64,000 nucleotides of DNA from CAWAVN01 sp963844315 (lineage in GTDB: Bacteria > Planctomycetota > Planctomycetia > Planctomycetales > Planctomycetaceae). Positions 7,258 to 18,246 of this stretch are shown here, piece after piece. Position 1 is the stretch's first letter. The number at the start of each line of letters is the position of its first letter. The position numbers and the translations under genes are program-made. The stretch covers positions 248,001 through 312,000 of the forward strand of contig CAWJOC010000023.1 in assembly GCA_963844315.1 (NCBI GenBank). The letters run 5' to 3'. The notes under the pieces were generated by a model. That model had not been told where the DNA came from and did no database searches. It saw only the letters and a list, made by a program, of their open reading frames with translations.

Positions 7258-10107
7258 TCAAGGTCGGCCATGCTTGACTTTGGATTCCTTGTGCCGACGC
7301 CACCATTTGTGGGCTTCAACGCTCCAAAACACGATCGCGCTTAAGAACAGGCACAGGAGCAAGTCCGATCCGTCAAGTGCCCTGGTGTGAAACAGCGCTT
7401 GCAATGGAGGAACATAAATCAAAGCGAATTGCAGAACGAACGTGAGGGCGACGGCGGCCAGCATGTACGGGTTCGTAAAAAATCCAATCCGAAACACCGA
7501 ATCGGTCAAGGAACGAATCGCAATCACATGCCCCATCTGGGAGAGTGTGATCACCATGAAGACAATGGTCCGAAACTTCTCGATTTCATCGGAATCTTTC
7601 GGGAGGTCGGCCATCTCCGGAGACCAATACAACATTCCCGCTCCGAAGGACACAAGACCCATCAATAACCCAAATAGCACGATATGCCAGCCCACGCCGC
7701 GACCGAAAAAACTTTCCCCCGGCGGATAGGGCGGTCGGGACATGGCATTGCGTTCGGCGGATTCCAAGGCCAGGGCCAAACCCGGCAGCCCATCAGTCAC
7801 CAGGTTGATCCACAAAATTTGAATGGGAAGCAGCGGAAGGACAATGTTCCCGAACACTGCCAGACTGAGAAGCGACAAGATCGCGGGGAACAGCATCACC
7901 CAGATTTCGCCGGAATTCGAGGTCATGGTGTAGAGGATGAATTTTCGAATGTTGTCATAAACCAATCGGCCTTCTTCCACCGCATTGACAATCGTGGCGA
8001 AATTGTCGTCCACAAGGACCATCTCGGCAGCTTCCTTGGAAACATCCGTGCCAGTGATGCCCATCGCCACGCCGATGTCCGCCCGCTTGAGAGCCGGGGC
8101 ATCGTTTACGCCATCTCCTGTCATAGCGGCGATTTGTCCCTGATCCTGCAAGGCTTCCACGATGCGCAGTTTGTGTTCCGGAGAAACCCGCGCGAACACC
8201 GCGCTTGACTTCACGGCTGTGGACAACTCCGTGGAACTCATTTTGGAAAGCTCCTGCCCGGTGATGGGCGAATGCTCGTTGCCGATGCCCAAATCCTTGG
8301 CGATGGACTGGGCGGTCAGCGGGTGATCGCCGGTTATCATCACCGCGCGAATACCCGCTGATTTGCAGCGGGCCACCGCTTCAGCCACTTCCGGGCGGGC
8401 CGGATCAATCATTCCGCATAACCCCAGGAAGATCAGGTTGGTTTCCAAGCCGGCGGTGTTGATCGCGGGATCCTGCCCGTTGGAAGCTCCGTCGAAATCA
8501 TTCTTGGAAAGGGACCGAATCGCCATGCCCAAAACTCTCATGCCTCGGCGGGCGAGATCGTCATTGGCCGCGAGAATCCGTTTTCGTCCCGTATCATCCA
8601 AGGGCTGGATTCCTGCCTCCGACCATTCCCTGTCCGCGACATCAAGCAGTTGATCGACGGCCCCTTTCGTCAAAACCACTTTCCGCAATTCGGAAGACCC
8701 CAGCAATTCCTCGAGCGCGTCGGCGACTTTTGCCAACCCATCGTTCTTGGACTGGGAGGAATCAGTTACCTCATGGACGGTACTCATGCGTTTGCGTTCG
8801 GAGTCGAACGGCAGTTCCGCAATGCGGGGCAGCCAGCGTTCCAGATCTCCCTTGTGCAAGCCCGCGCGAGCTGCCGCTTCCACCAGCGCCGTCTCCGTGG
8901 GATCGCCGATCAGTTCGGCCCCGCCATTGGTTCCATTGGCTTTGGAGGATTCCAAATAAGCATCGTTACACAGGCTGCACACGGTCAACAGGGGGGCCAA
9001 CGCGGCGTTCTCTGACAGCAACTTGGGGCCATTACCCGATTTCTCAGGTTTGGCCTGATCGATTTTCTTACCCCCGGCGGCAAACTCCGTCGCCACCATT
9101 CGGTTTTCCGTTAAGGTCCCCGTCTTGTCGGAGCAAATCACCGTCACGGAACCCAAAGTTTCCACCGCGGTCAGGCGGCGGATGAGGGCCTTTCGGCGAA
9201 GCATGCGGTGCGCCCCTAAGGCCAACGTCACCGTGGCGACGGCGGGCAAGCCCTCCGGAACCGCCGCCACCGCCATACTGATCGCGGTGAGAAACATCTC
9301 CTCGATATTTTTGCCTTGCAGCAGCCCCATTCCAAAGACCACCGCCACAATCGCCAAGGCTGCAACGGTCAATTGTTTCCCCAATTTGGCAAGCCGGCGC
9401 TGGAGGGGCGTCTCCTCGTCTTCGACAGATTGAAGCATTTGGGCGATGTTCCCCAACTCGGTCCGCATGCCGGTCTCGGTGACAATCGCCTGCCCTCGTC
9501 CGTAAGTCACCATCGTCCCCATAAAGACCGAATTCTTCCGGTCGCCCACCGCCAATTCTTCACCGGACAAAGTCTTGGCGGTTTTTTCCACGGCGACCGA
9601 TTCACCCGTCAGCGCGGCTTCCTGCACCTTGAGGTTCTGGCATTCGATCAAGCGGCCATCGGCGGGAATCAGATTGCCGGCTTCCAGCAAGACCACATCC
9701 CCAGGAACCAACTCCCGCGCGGAGATTTCCTGAACACTGCCATTCCGTTTGACCCGCACGTGAGGCACGGACATTTGCTTCAGGGCGGCCATGGCTTTTT
9801 CGGCCCGGTATTCTTGAAAGAAACCCAAGATCGCATTGATAACGACAATCGCCAAAATCACGAAAGCATCAGCGACCTCATCCAGAAATACGGACACCCC
9901 CGCCGCGAAAAACAAGAGAAGGACCATCGGCCCGCTGAGCTGCTCCCACAGGATAGCCCAAGGCCCGCGCCCGCCGGTTTCGATCAGTTCGTTGGGGCCG
10001 TGCTCTTTTATCCGGCGGTCAACTTCTTCCGCCGACAATCCCCGCTCCGCATCAATGCCGAACTGCGAAAGCACTGCCGAAACATCCTGTTGATACCATT
10101 GGCTCAC
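7258..10107 (-). CDS. Cation-transporting P-type ATPase (P2A, Ca2+-like)
   Basis: 949-residue P-type pump, probably exporting Ca2+ across the cytoplasmic membrane. Order: cation-ATPase N domain (about 1-70), TM1-2, actuator domain with ALTGESVAVEK (about 165), TM3-4 with VAAVPEGLPAVATVTLALG, phosphorylation site ICSDKTGTLTENRM (about 328-341), nucleotide-binding domain, MITGDHPLTAQS, hinge MTGDGVNDAPALKRADIGVAMG, then TM5-10 with ILWINLVTDGLPGLALALE. The PEGL in TM4 and N-x-x-T-D in TM6 are typical of P2A Ca2+ pumps (SERCA/PMR1-like), not of Mg, Cu or K pumps. Intact. About 280 bases separate its start from the divergent helicase gene. Confidence 0.93.
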   Translation of the reverse strand: MSQWYQQDVSAVLSQFGIDAERGLSAEEVDRRIKEHGPNELIETGGRGPWAILWEQLSGPMVLLLFFAAGVSVFLDEVADAFVILAIVVINAILGFFQEYRAEKAMAALKQMSVPHVRVKRNGSVQEISARELVPGDVVLLEAGNLIPADGRLIECQNLKVQEAALTGESVAVEKTAKTLSGEELAVGDRKNSVFMGTMVTYGRGQAIVTETGMRTELGNIAQMLQSVEDEETPLQRRLAKLGKQLTVAALAIVAVVFGMGLLQGKNIEEMFLTAISMAVAAVPEGLPAVATVTLALGAHRMLRRKALIRRLTAVETLGSVTVICSDKTGTLTENRMVATEFAAGGKKIDQAKPEKSGNGPKLLSENAALAPLLTVCSLCNDAYLESSKANGTNGGAELIGDPTETALVEAAARAGLHKGDLERWLPRIAELPFDSERKRMSTVHEVTDSSQSKNDGLAKVADALEELLGSSELRKVVLTKGAVDQLLDVADREWSEAGIQPLDDTGRKRILAANDDLARRGMRVLGMAIRSLSKNDFDGASNGQDPAINTAGLETNLIFLGLCGMIDPARPEVAEAVARCKSAGIRAVMITGDHPLTAQSIAKDLGIGNEHSPITGQELSKMSSTELSTAVKSSAVFARVSPEHKLRIVEALQDQGQIAAMTGDGVNDAPALKRADIGVAMGITGTDVSKEAAEMVLVDDNFATIVNAVEEGRLVYDNIRKFILYTMTSNSGEIWVMLFPAILSLLSLAVFGNIVLPLLPIQILWINLVTDGLPGLALALESAERNAMSRPPYPPGESFFGRGVGWHIVLFGLLMGLVSFGAGMLYWSPEMADLPKDSDEIEKFRTIVFMVITLSQMGHVIAIRSLTDSVFRIGFFTNPYMLAAVALTFVLQFALIYVPPLQALFHTRALDGSDLLLCLFLSAIVFWSVEAHKWWRRHKESKVKHGRP

Positions 10108-10390
10108 TTGAGATTCCTTCGTGGGTACGATGGGTTTTAAGGGTTTCCCATCTTACAAAATGCAAAAGCCCACCGGGAATCCTGGTCGGCGTCCGGTTTT
10201 GTCCGCAATGTGACGGCAGAGGTTTGCCCCATCTTCTCCGCTTCGTTTTCCAACGCAGCCGTCACGATTGTTATGACCGTTGCAGTCTTGAGCGGCTTCG
10301 TGAGGCTCCCGAATCCCGAATGTCCTTCATGTATTGGCCGTGCTACGATATTTGGAAAGGTTGGTCGGAGAATCTCTCAAGGTGGGCATC

Positions 10391-13300
10391 ATGAATCTTG
10401 AAGTTGTGATCGAGAAGAATCGGTGCGAACTTTTGGACCTGTCGGCTCGCAACCGATTGGTGCATACGCCGCTCGATGGAAAACGCAAAAGCTGGTTGTC
10501 GATTGATGATGAGCTGTCCGACCAGCTTTTTGACCTGTTGGCCCGGCAGGGAAGAACCCTGTCATTTTTGCCGAAGCTTTCGCCTGAATCGGAAGACAAC
10601 GAAGAACGCGAACAGTTCCTGCAAGTCTTTAACGAATCCGAGGACGCTTTACTTAACCGCCCCGAAACTCAAGGCGAAGAAGGATCAACAACGGAGCCTG
10701 CGGTCAGGCATACCGATCACTTCCTTCAAACTCAGTTGGAGAAGGATCCGCTACAGTCCCATCTGCTTCGGATGTTCTATGATGCCCGGACCGCTGAAGA
10801 AGAGCAGGGCGTCAGCATTTTGTATCTGGCGTGCGGATTTCTCAAATGGCGCGAAGCCCCATCGTCGGAGGTCTATCGCTATGCCCCGCTGCTTTTGATC
10901 CCCGTGGATTTGTCCCGCAATACGGCGCGGAGCCAGTTCCGATTGAAGTTCCGCGATGAGGAAATCGCGACGAATCTGTCCATTCAGGCCAGGCTGCTGC
11001 AAGACTTTGGAATCAACCTGCCCGACATTCCCGAAGATGCCATCGACAATAAAGACTGGACTCCACTCGCCTACTTTCAGGACGTCAAAGACCAGATCCA
11101 TTCGCAATCAGGCTGGGAGGTGATGGAGCATGAAATCCTGTTGTGGTTTTTCTCGTTCACCAAGTTTTTGATGTATCGGGATCTCTCGCCCGCGTGTTGG
11201 CCGAAAGAAGCCAGTCTCTGCCAAAACCCTTTGATAAAGGCCTTGCTCGCCGATGGATTTGGCTCAATGGAAACCCTACCGCCTTTGGTGGGAGAGGATG
11301 AGCCTATTGATAACAAGCTTAGCCCGGCGGATGTGATTCACGTCACGGATGCGGACTCTTCGCAGGCCATCGTCATCGCGGAAATCGCCCAGGGGCGAAA
11401 TCTGGTGGTTCAAGGTCCGCCCGGAACCGGCAAATCGCAAACCATCACCAACGCCATCGCCGCCGCCGTTCACGCGGGCAAGCGCGTGCTGTTCATCTCC
11501 GAAAAGATGGCGGCGCTCGAAGTCGTCAAGCGGCGGTTGGACAACATGGGGCTTGGCCCGATGACGCTCGAACTGCACAGCCACAAAGCCAGAAAGCGCG
11601 AAGTCCTGGATGAGCTTAAAGCCACTCTGGACCTGGGCGTTCCCAAGAGTAACCGAACAGTCCCCATTGAAGAACTGCGGCAGAAAGCTCAAAGGCTTCG
11701 CGAACACGATACGCTGTTGCATGCCCTCATTGGCAATTGCGGCTGTTCGCCGTACCAAGCCATGGGCCGATTGCTCAAACTCGGAAATGCGGGGAGGAAA
11801 GCCAGAAATTATTCCGTTCCTCAAACAACCGATTGGACTCCCGAGGATTATCAACTCCGAAAGCAAGTGGCCGAGGATTTGGACCGTTTGCTGAAAGTCT
11901 CTGGAAGTCCCGCGAGTCATCCTTGGCGAGGTGCGAATTGTGCTCCCATGATTCCCACGGAACTGGAGCGGTTTGCGGGCCGACTCAAAAAGGTGAAAGC
12001 CCAACTGCAGGAACTCGATCAGGCGAACGCGGATCTGGCCGGAAGTTTGGGTTTGAATAAACCAAAGACTTTGAGAGAGGCCGAGGAGCTGGCAACATTG
12101 GAGACTCACGTCATGAACTGCCCGAAATCAGCCGACCGAGTCGCCCTCGGAAATGCCAGATGGGAAACGGATTTTGCCGCCGTCGAGCAAGCTCTTGCAA
12201 ACGGGAAACAGCTTGCAAGCGAACGCCGCTTGATCGCCGACCGCGTGAGCGAAGCGGCTTTTGCTGCCGATCTTACGGCCACGCGAATTGCCTTGGCGGC
12301 CCACGGGAAGCGTTGGTTTCGGTTTTTGAATTCCCTCGTTTCGGCAGGCCGTCGCCACTCTGCGGGGCCTCTGCAAAAGCCCAGCGCCCAAAGCGGCCGA
12401 TGAACGAGTGCAACTGGTCGATCAGATTCTCTCCGTTCAAACGCGGCGAAGGCGACTCGACCAGGATGATGAATTAGGCCGATCACTTTTGGGATCCTTG
12501 TGGGCCAGTGAAGCCACCCGGTTTGCCGAAGCCGAAGCCGTCGCCGCTTTGGGTCAAGGAAGGCGAAAAATCGGCATTCATCAAACAGCACCAACGGCCG
12601 ATTGCACAAAAGGTCGAGGACCACAAAACCCTCGACAAACTCTTGCAACGAGTTTTCCAACAACAAAGCGGTGTGAACGGCGAATTGCAAGGCATCGCTT
12701 CCGAGTTGAAGTTGGATCTCTCAAAGGCTTTCTTCTGCGAAGATTTGCAAGACATTGAATTCGAGGCGTGGCTCGGCAAGGTGGATGCCTGGCTTTCATC
12801 AACCGAGCAATTGAGCCACTACATTGCAACCAACGCCCGAATTGTGAGATTGCGAGAATTGGATTTAGGCGAGTTGGCTTCGGAGATTGACCAGGGCGAA
12901 GTGAACGCGGGAGAGGTGGCCGACTTGCTGGAAATGATCCGAAGTGAAGCCGTGCTGAAACGAGCCTGGCAGGAGCAGCGGGAGTTGGCGGAGTTTCATG
13001 GAGAGACGTTTGAGGGGATTCGCGAAAGGTTTGCGGAACTCGATCAACAGCGGATTGCGCTCAGCCGGTTGGAAGTCGCGAAAAGCCACCACCAAAACCT
13101 TCCCAGTCTGATGGCCGACACCGGACAGGTTCGCGTGGTCAGGCATGAGATGAGCAAGCAGCGCAGGCATAAGCCGATCCGCAAGCTGCTCAAGGAAGCC
13201 GGGCATGCGATTCAGAAAATCAAGCCGGTGTTCATGATGAGTCCCCTCTCGGTTGCGCAGTTTCTGGAACCCGGCGCGGTGGAGTTTGATCTACTCGTCA

Positions 13301-15210
13301 TTGATGAAGCCAGCCAGGTTCAGCCGGTCGATGCTTTGGGTGCCATCGCCCGCTGCAAGCAAATCGTCGTGGTGGGCGATCAGAAACAGCTTCCCCCCAC
13401 GAGCTTTTTCGCACGACTTTCCGGCGAAGGCGAAGAGGATGCGGAAGTCGAGGACAGCAATGGAGCCATGAATGCCGGCGATTTGGAGAGCATTCTGGGG
13501 CTTTGCGAAGCCCAGGGTCTGCCGAACCGCATGCTGCGTTGGCATTACCGCAGTCGGCACGAATCGCTGATCGCGGTCAGCAATCGGCAATTTTACGATG
13601 ACCGATTGTTTATCGTCCCCAGCCCCATGCAGAGCGGCGGACCATTGGGACTCAAATTCCGCTTCGTTGCGAATGGGTGCTACGACCGAGGTGGCTCGCG
13701 CACAAATCGCAATGAAGCCATCGCCGTGGCTGAAGCCGTGATGGAGCATGCCAAAGTGCATCCGCATTTATCGCTTGGTGTTGCCACCTTCAGCACCGCG
13801 CAGCGGGATGCGATTCTGGATGAGCTTGAGGTTCGGCGAAAAGCGGATCCCTCGGTCGAGGGGTTTTTCGCGAACTCCGGTCCCGAGCCGTTTTTTGTCA
13901 AGAGCCTGGAAAATGTCCAAGGCGATCAAAGGGATGTGATCTATATCTCCGTGGGTTATGCCAGGGACAAAGATGGATACTTTGCGCAAAACTTCGGACC
14001 CTTAAACCGCAAGGGCGGAGAAAGGCGGCTCAACGTGCTCATCAGCCGGGCGGCATCGGCTTGCGAAGTCTTCACGTCCCTCAAGGCCGACGACATCGAT
14101 GTTTCGCGGACGCAGAGCGTGGGCGTCTTGGCTCTCAAAGTCTATTTGAATTATGCCGAGCATGGCCGGATGGATGCGGCCAAGCCCATGGGCGATGCGG
14201 ACAGTCCCTTTGAGGAGCAAGTGGCCTTGGCGATCCGGCGGAAGGGCTTTGAAGTGGATCATCAAATCGGCGTGGGCGGGTTCTTTATTGATCTGGCCAT
14301 CCGCGATTCTCAAATGCGCGGCCGCTATTTATTGGGGATCGAGTGCGATGGGGCACAATACCACAGCGCCCGTTGGGTCCGGGACCGCGACCGCTTGCGT
14401 CAGCAGGTTCTTGAATCGCGCGGCTGGGTGATCCATCGCATTTGGAGCACGGACTGGTTTAAGCGGCCGGAGACCGAATTGAATCGCGTCCTGAACGCAT
14501 TGGAAAACGCTAAGTTGCATTGGGAAACCATGGATCAGTCGGAAGTGGAATCCGCCACGATGGTGACTCCTCAACGCGAAACGGGCGAAGTCGATGCGAA
14601 TGCCTTCTGGAAGCGCGAGGAGTTGGAAGACAGAGATGAAACCTCGCAGAATGGCGAACCGGAATGTGTCTACCGCGAGGCGATGGAGACTCTTCAGGAA
14701 TTTCACGGAAGCCCCGCGGAATTGCCGGTGGATCAATTGGCCTTGCTCATGAAAAGCATCGTGGAGATTGAAGCGCCGATCCATCTGGACGAGATTGGCC
14801 GGCGTTGCATCAAGCATCTGGGCGAGGGTCGGTTGGTTAACTCGCTAAAACAAAAACTGGAGTTGGCTGTCGCACTGTTGGAGGACCAGGGCGAAGTTGT
14901 CCAAAGGGATCAATTCATTTATCTGCCAGGCGAGTGGAAGCGGCCGATCCGCAATCGGCGGTTGTTGGAGAACGCCAACCTTAGGAAGATCGAGTACATT
15001 CCTCCGGAGGAGTTAAGGGAAGCAATTCTGAAAGTCGTCACAGAACACATCGCGCCTGATGAGACGGAAACGACATCGTCCGTGGCCAAACTCTTGGGGA
15101 TCAACAATAGTCCCACCGTTCAAATCGCGGTCAAAGAGCAGATCGATTTTCTGACCGCCGAGAACATCTTGGCCGAGCGTTCTGGCAAGTTGTTTGTCGG
15201 GGCAAGCTGA
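10391..15210 (+). CDS. DUF4011-helicase-Vsr-like nuclease, Hhe-type defence protein (2 frameshifts)
   Basis: Roughly 1600-residue protein. Order: DUF4011-like N-terminus (LLDLSARNRLVHTPL, DNKDWTPLAYF), SF1 helicase with Walker A VQGPPGTGKSQTITN (about 11416-11455) and Walker B FDLLVIDEASQVQPVDA (about 13288-13335), VVGDQKQLPPTSFF, helicase motifs WHYRSRHESLI and NVQGDQRDVIYIS, then a Vsr/MTES_1575-type nuclease domain (FEEQVALAIRRKGFEVD, GIECDGAQYH, VIHRIWSTDWF, about 14200-14500), then a DUF3320-like C-terminus. This order matches the DUF4011-helicase-Vsr protein (Hhe) described as antiphage. The frame changes near 12330 and again near 12550; both sides match the family, so this is one gene with two indels. 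The start at ATG 10391 agrees with the conserved N-terminus. No partner gene is adjacent; neighbours are housekeeping genes. Confidence 0.85.
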
Positions 15211-15229
15211 AATGCTCTGCCGGGCCTTG

Positions 15230-15276
15230 AAACGCAAACACCGCCCGAATCCATTGATCAAGGCGGCGTTTTCGTT
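15230..15276. terminator. Bidirectional hairpin between convergent genes
   Basis: AAACACCGCC pairs with GGCGGCGTTT across a 16-base loop, with A-rich and T-rich flanks on the two sides (13 of 15 bases of the wider arms match). It lies between the helicase stop (15210) and the convergent DUF2383 gene stop (15304), as expected for a shared terminator. Confidence 0.65.
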
Positions 15277-15303
15277 GATTGCAAACCGGATCAGCGTCGC
15301 GGT

Positions 15304-15772
15304 TCAAGACTCATAACTCTCGCGGAGGTCGCGAATGCGGTCGTGGGCCGATTTGACCCTGGCGTATTGATGTTGCAAGACATCATTCAAGGCGCTGCCC
15401 GGAATGTCCGTCAGGACATCCTCATAAGCTTCCTTGATGTAATCCTCGCCGCGCCTCCGCTTCCGCAAGAATTGCGTGCGGTTCGCCACCGGACAAGGTT
15501 GATCGGATATTAATCCAGGTGCGATGCACGGCGGCGCTGGCCGAGCCATCATCTTCCGCTTCTTCGTTGTTCCATTCCACGTACTCTTGCAATTCCGTGG
15601 CCATCGCGGACCGCTCATGGGCCAGATCGCGGAACAGACTCGCCAGATGCGGGCTTTTGATTTCCTCGGCACATTTCTGAAAGCCATCGTAGGCGTCGAT
15701 ATTGTAGCGAATCAGAGTTTGCAGTTTCTCAATCGTCTCTTCGCTCAAATTGAATTTGGTTTCCAAACTCAT
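15304..15772 (-). CDS. PA2169 family four-helix-bundle protein (DUF2383, frameshifted)
   Basis: Start placed at ATG 15772 (MSLETKFNLSEETIEKLQTL). It shows the DUF2383 helix pattern: LQTLIRYNIDAYDGFQKCAEEI, LASLFRDLAHERSAMATELQEYV, HAILAEAERGEDYIKEAYEDVL and LQHQYARVKSAHDRIRDLRESYES. The third helix is only continuous if one base is dropped from a CC pair near 15455 (GAGGCGC in place of GAGCGC on the coding strand). The family is a ferritin-like helical bundle of unknown biochemical role, often induced in stress or stationary phase. Upstream in-frame ATG at 15859 is less likely because the family starts at MSLETK-like residues. Confidence 0.85.
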
Positions 15773-16174
15773 GGCAGTCTCCTGAAATTCTGAATAGTCA
15801 GATACGTGTTCGAACTTCCGAGCACCGTTCAGGTTTTGATTCTGCACATCTGATGCCAATGGAGATTCGCGGACTTTTTCAGACGTATAATCGCACTGAG
15901 TTTAATCTTTCATGGAACTCCCGCGACCCAAGTTGATTCGCAAACGACCAAGAAGTTCTGGTCGTGAAACGCTCATCGGAAAGTCCAACGGCGTTCTTAA
16001 TGGATCAAGGATGGTGGAAGGGGGCAGCCCGAATCCGACAAGGTCAGGACTTTGTCCTGACATCTTCAAACCGATGAGTTACCACAACCCGCTTGGGCAT
16101 GAATGACTCATCACAACACTCGCACCATCGGGATTCGGATGGCCCTGGTGATGATCCCCTGCAATCCGTTGTGT
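15773..16174. other. Intergenic stretch without supported genes
   Basis: No reading frame here shows family resemblance or a convincing start. The only structure seen is the short inverted repeat at 16042-16062. The upstream part should hold the promoter of the DUF2383 gene, but no clear -35/-10 pair was identified. Confidence 0.5.
16042..16062. repeat. Short hairpin GTCAGGAC-TTT-GTCCTGAC
   Basis: An 8-bp perfect stem with a 3-base loop, extended by GG/AT-like bases outside. It lies downstream of the membrane-protein gene that ends at 16175 on the minus strand. No T-run follows. Confidence 0.6.
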
Positions 16175-16955
16175 TTAGGTCGGACCAGTATTGGGCAGGA
16201 TGTCGGGTTCCCTTTGACTCCACCAATACGTTGCACCCAACCAGAGCGCCAGGATCCCAACATAAGCGAGAAACCCCGCTTGCCCGATGTGTCCCGTCAG
16301 GTGGCCATAGCCGAACCAAAGCAGAAAGCCAAACGCGATCCGCACGGCCGTGTGAAACGACCACCTCCGCAGTTGTGCGAGCAAGGCAAGCCGAACGCCG
16401 TGCAAGGAATCTGCCACGCGATTCTCGACCAACCTCCGGGGATTGAAGAATCCCAAAGAGGCCAGCCGAAGGGCCGACAGCGCGCGAAGTCAGAGCGAAT
16501 TCGCCTTTCGAGAGGTTTTTTTCAATCTCCGCGAAATCCAACTGGGACGCCCGGAACAGCGTGGTCAGGTCCAAGCAGATCATCCACAAACTGACGGGAA
16601 ACAGAAAGGCCATCACCACGGGATGTTGCTGAAGTCCATGGGGTGTCACGACCGCTTCCTGCCAGATCAATCGATAACACACGGTATGCGTCAGCAAAAT
16701 GCCCAATGTGACGGCCACCGGCAACAGCGTGGTCCACCTGAGAAAAATCGAGCTGTGTTTCTTGATGACCTCCAGCACGTTGGGCCATTGCTGCGGAAAA
16801 GCCCAGGCAAACCGCACGTTGGTATGATACTGCCGAAACCTCAGCAACAGGCTCAAAACGAATGTCAGGACCAGATAGCGCTCATAGGAGGCCATCAAAT
16901 TGATGGAGGAGAGTTCCACCTCGTGACCGCAGAGCCAACAACGGACGGTTGTCAT
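16175..16955 (-). CDS. Multi-pass membrane protein of unknown function (frameshifted)
   Basis: Not assigned to a family. N-terminal CWLCGHEV gives a single C-x-x-C, then hydrophobic segments YLVLTFVLSLLLRF, WTTLLPVAVTLGILLTHTVCY and PVVMAFLFPVSLWMICL, and after the break TAVRIAFGFLLWFGYG and GFLAYVGILALWLGATYWW, about five membrane spans. The frame changes at a CCC (16452-16454) that is one base too long: removing one joins GLFG to FFNPRRLVENRV and gives a continuous protein ending SQREPDILPNTGPT. ATG 16892 (MASYERYLVLTF) is an alternative start; neither has a clear ribosome site. Orphan gene. Confidence 0.6.
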
Positions 16956-17079
16956 AAATGGACTTTCAGAGTCGGGAATCCATCAGCAACTCGCTGACAT
17001 CAAGAACAGGGACTTCCCTTGCGAGTCGGCAAAAATCGTGCCCCCTCGGTCCATCCTGGCGTCTTTAGGTCGGGATTTT

Positions 17080-17946
17080 CTAACGGGCAGGCTCCTCCGG
17101 CAGGACCGCCCAAATCCGCGCTGGACCGCCCGTGCCGGTTTCGATCTTGATGGGAGCGACGATCAAATAGAATCCGCGCGGGGGGAGTTGGTCCAGGTTG
17201 GCGACGTTTTCGAGACCAAACTTACCGGCGCCGTTGACGATGTGATGCACGGGAAAATCCTGGGAGTTGCCCGGATCAATGCTGAGGTTGTCGATTCCCA
17301 ACCCGCGGGCTTTTCGGCTCTCGATCAAAAACCGGGCCGCCTCCGCGGAGTACGACGGAAAGTGCAACTGGCCCCGGGCATCGCGGTTTTGAAACCGGGC
17401 GGAGTTATTCCAAAACCGTCCCCAACCGGTGCGAAGCAGCACAATCGCCCCGGAAGGAATTTGGCCATGCTGCTTTTCCCAACTTTCAACATCCGCCCGA
17501 CTGAGCGTGTAATCGGCGTTTTGCTCCGCTTTGGCCTCGATGTCAATCACAACGCCCGGCCCGAACAATTCCTTGGCGGAGAGCTTTTCCACGGAAGGCT
17601 GGTTTTTCTCGAAATGGTTCGGGGCATCCAGATGCGTTCCCAAATGTTCGGGAAGACAAATCGCTTTGGAGAGCACGCCGTCTTTCTCCAGCGTGGCCAG
17701 GGTTTTCAATTCAAAGGGCTGATATTTCTCGCCCGGCCAGAATGCGTTTTGCGGATTGAGGGCGTATGTCAAATCGATCATCCGTGCGCGGCCGGAGATG
17801 ACATCCTCCAATGTGATGGCCTGCGGTCTGCTCGCCGGGACTTCCCGCCCTTCGACCTGGATTTCTTGCGCATCCATTTGGCCAAGCCATACCGCGGCTG
17901 ACAAGACCACCCCGGCGAGAATCACACCCATTGGAACTCGTGACAT
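17080..17946 (-). CDS. Exported putative cyclase (kynurenine formamidase-like)
   Basis: 288-residue member of the cyclase/KynB metal-dependent hydrolase family. Signal peptide: MGVILAGVVLSAAVWLGQMDA. Then MIDLTYALNPQNAFWPG and the family metal-site motif HLGTHLDAPNHF (about residues 100-111), with SGAIVLLRTGW and GLGIDNLSIDPG further on and PVHHIVNGAG near the end. Known family members hydrolyse N-formylkynurenine or related amides and lactones with Zn2+ or Mn2+ ligated by the H-x-G-T-H-x-D motif. The secreted location makes tryptophan catabolism unlikely; the substrate is unknown. Intact and apparently monocistronic. Confidence 0.87.
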   Translation of the reverse strand: MSRVPMGVILAGVVLSAAVWLGQMDAQEIQVEGREVPASRPQAITLEDVISGRARMIDLTYALNPQNAFWPGEKYQPFELKTLATLEKDGVLSKAICLPEHLGTHLDAPNHFEKNQPSVEKLSAKELFGPGVVIDIEAKAEQNADYTLSRADVESWEKQHGQIPSGAIVLLRTGWGRFWNNSARFQNRDARGQLHFPSYSAEAARFLIESRKARGLGIDNLSIDPGNSQDFPVHHIVNGAGKFGLENVANLDQLPPRGFYLIVAPIKIETGTGGPARIWAVLPEEPAR

Positions 17947-18246
17947 CGAAAAACCCTCCGGTCAAAAACGGAATCAAGTCATGGGAGATTCAGACGACGA
18001 TGTTTTGACTTGCTCCTTCATAACAGAACGCATCGAGAGGGGAAATCCTATGGGAATCACGAAGACTTATGTCGTGCATTCTGCACGTCCACGGATTTTT
18101 TTCCGAACGGCTGTTGAATCTTCCGATCCGGGGACGTTTCCATAGTCTGTCGTTGCGGGCACTTTGACACGTCCACCTTTCCGGCGGGAGCGACAGCGTT
18201 TTGTTTGCTCTTGTCCAACCATTCACTCAACAGGGAGAACGATTCC

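Noticed and set aside
9316..10140. Plus-strand open frame of 274 codons over the P-ATPase
   Set aside because: Antisense to an ATPase frame with all catalytic motifs; no start context or family similarity.
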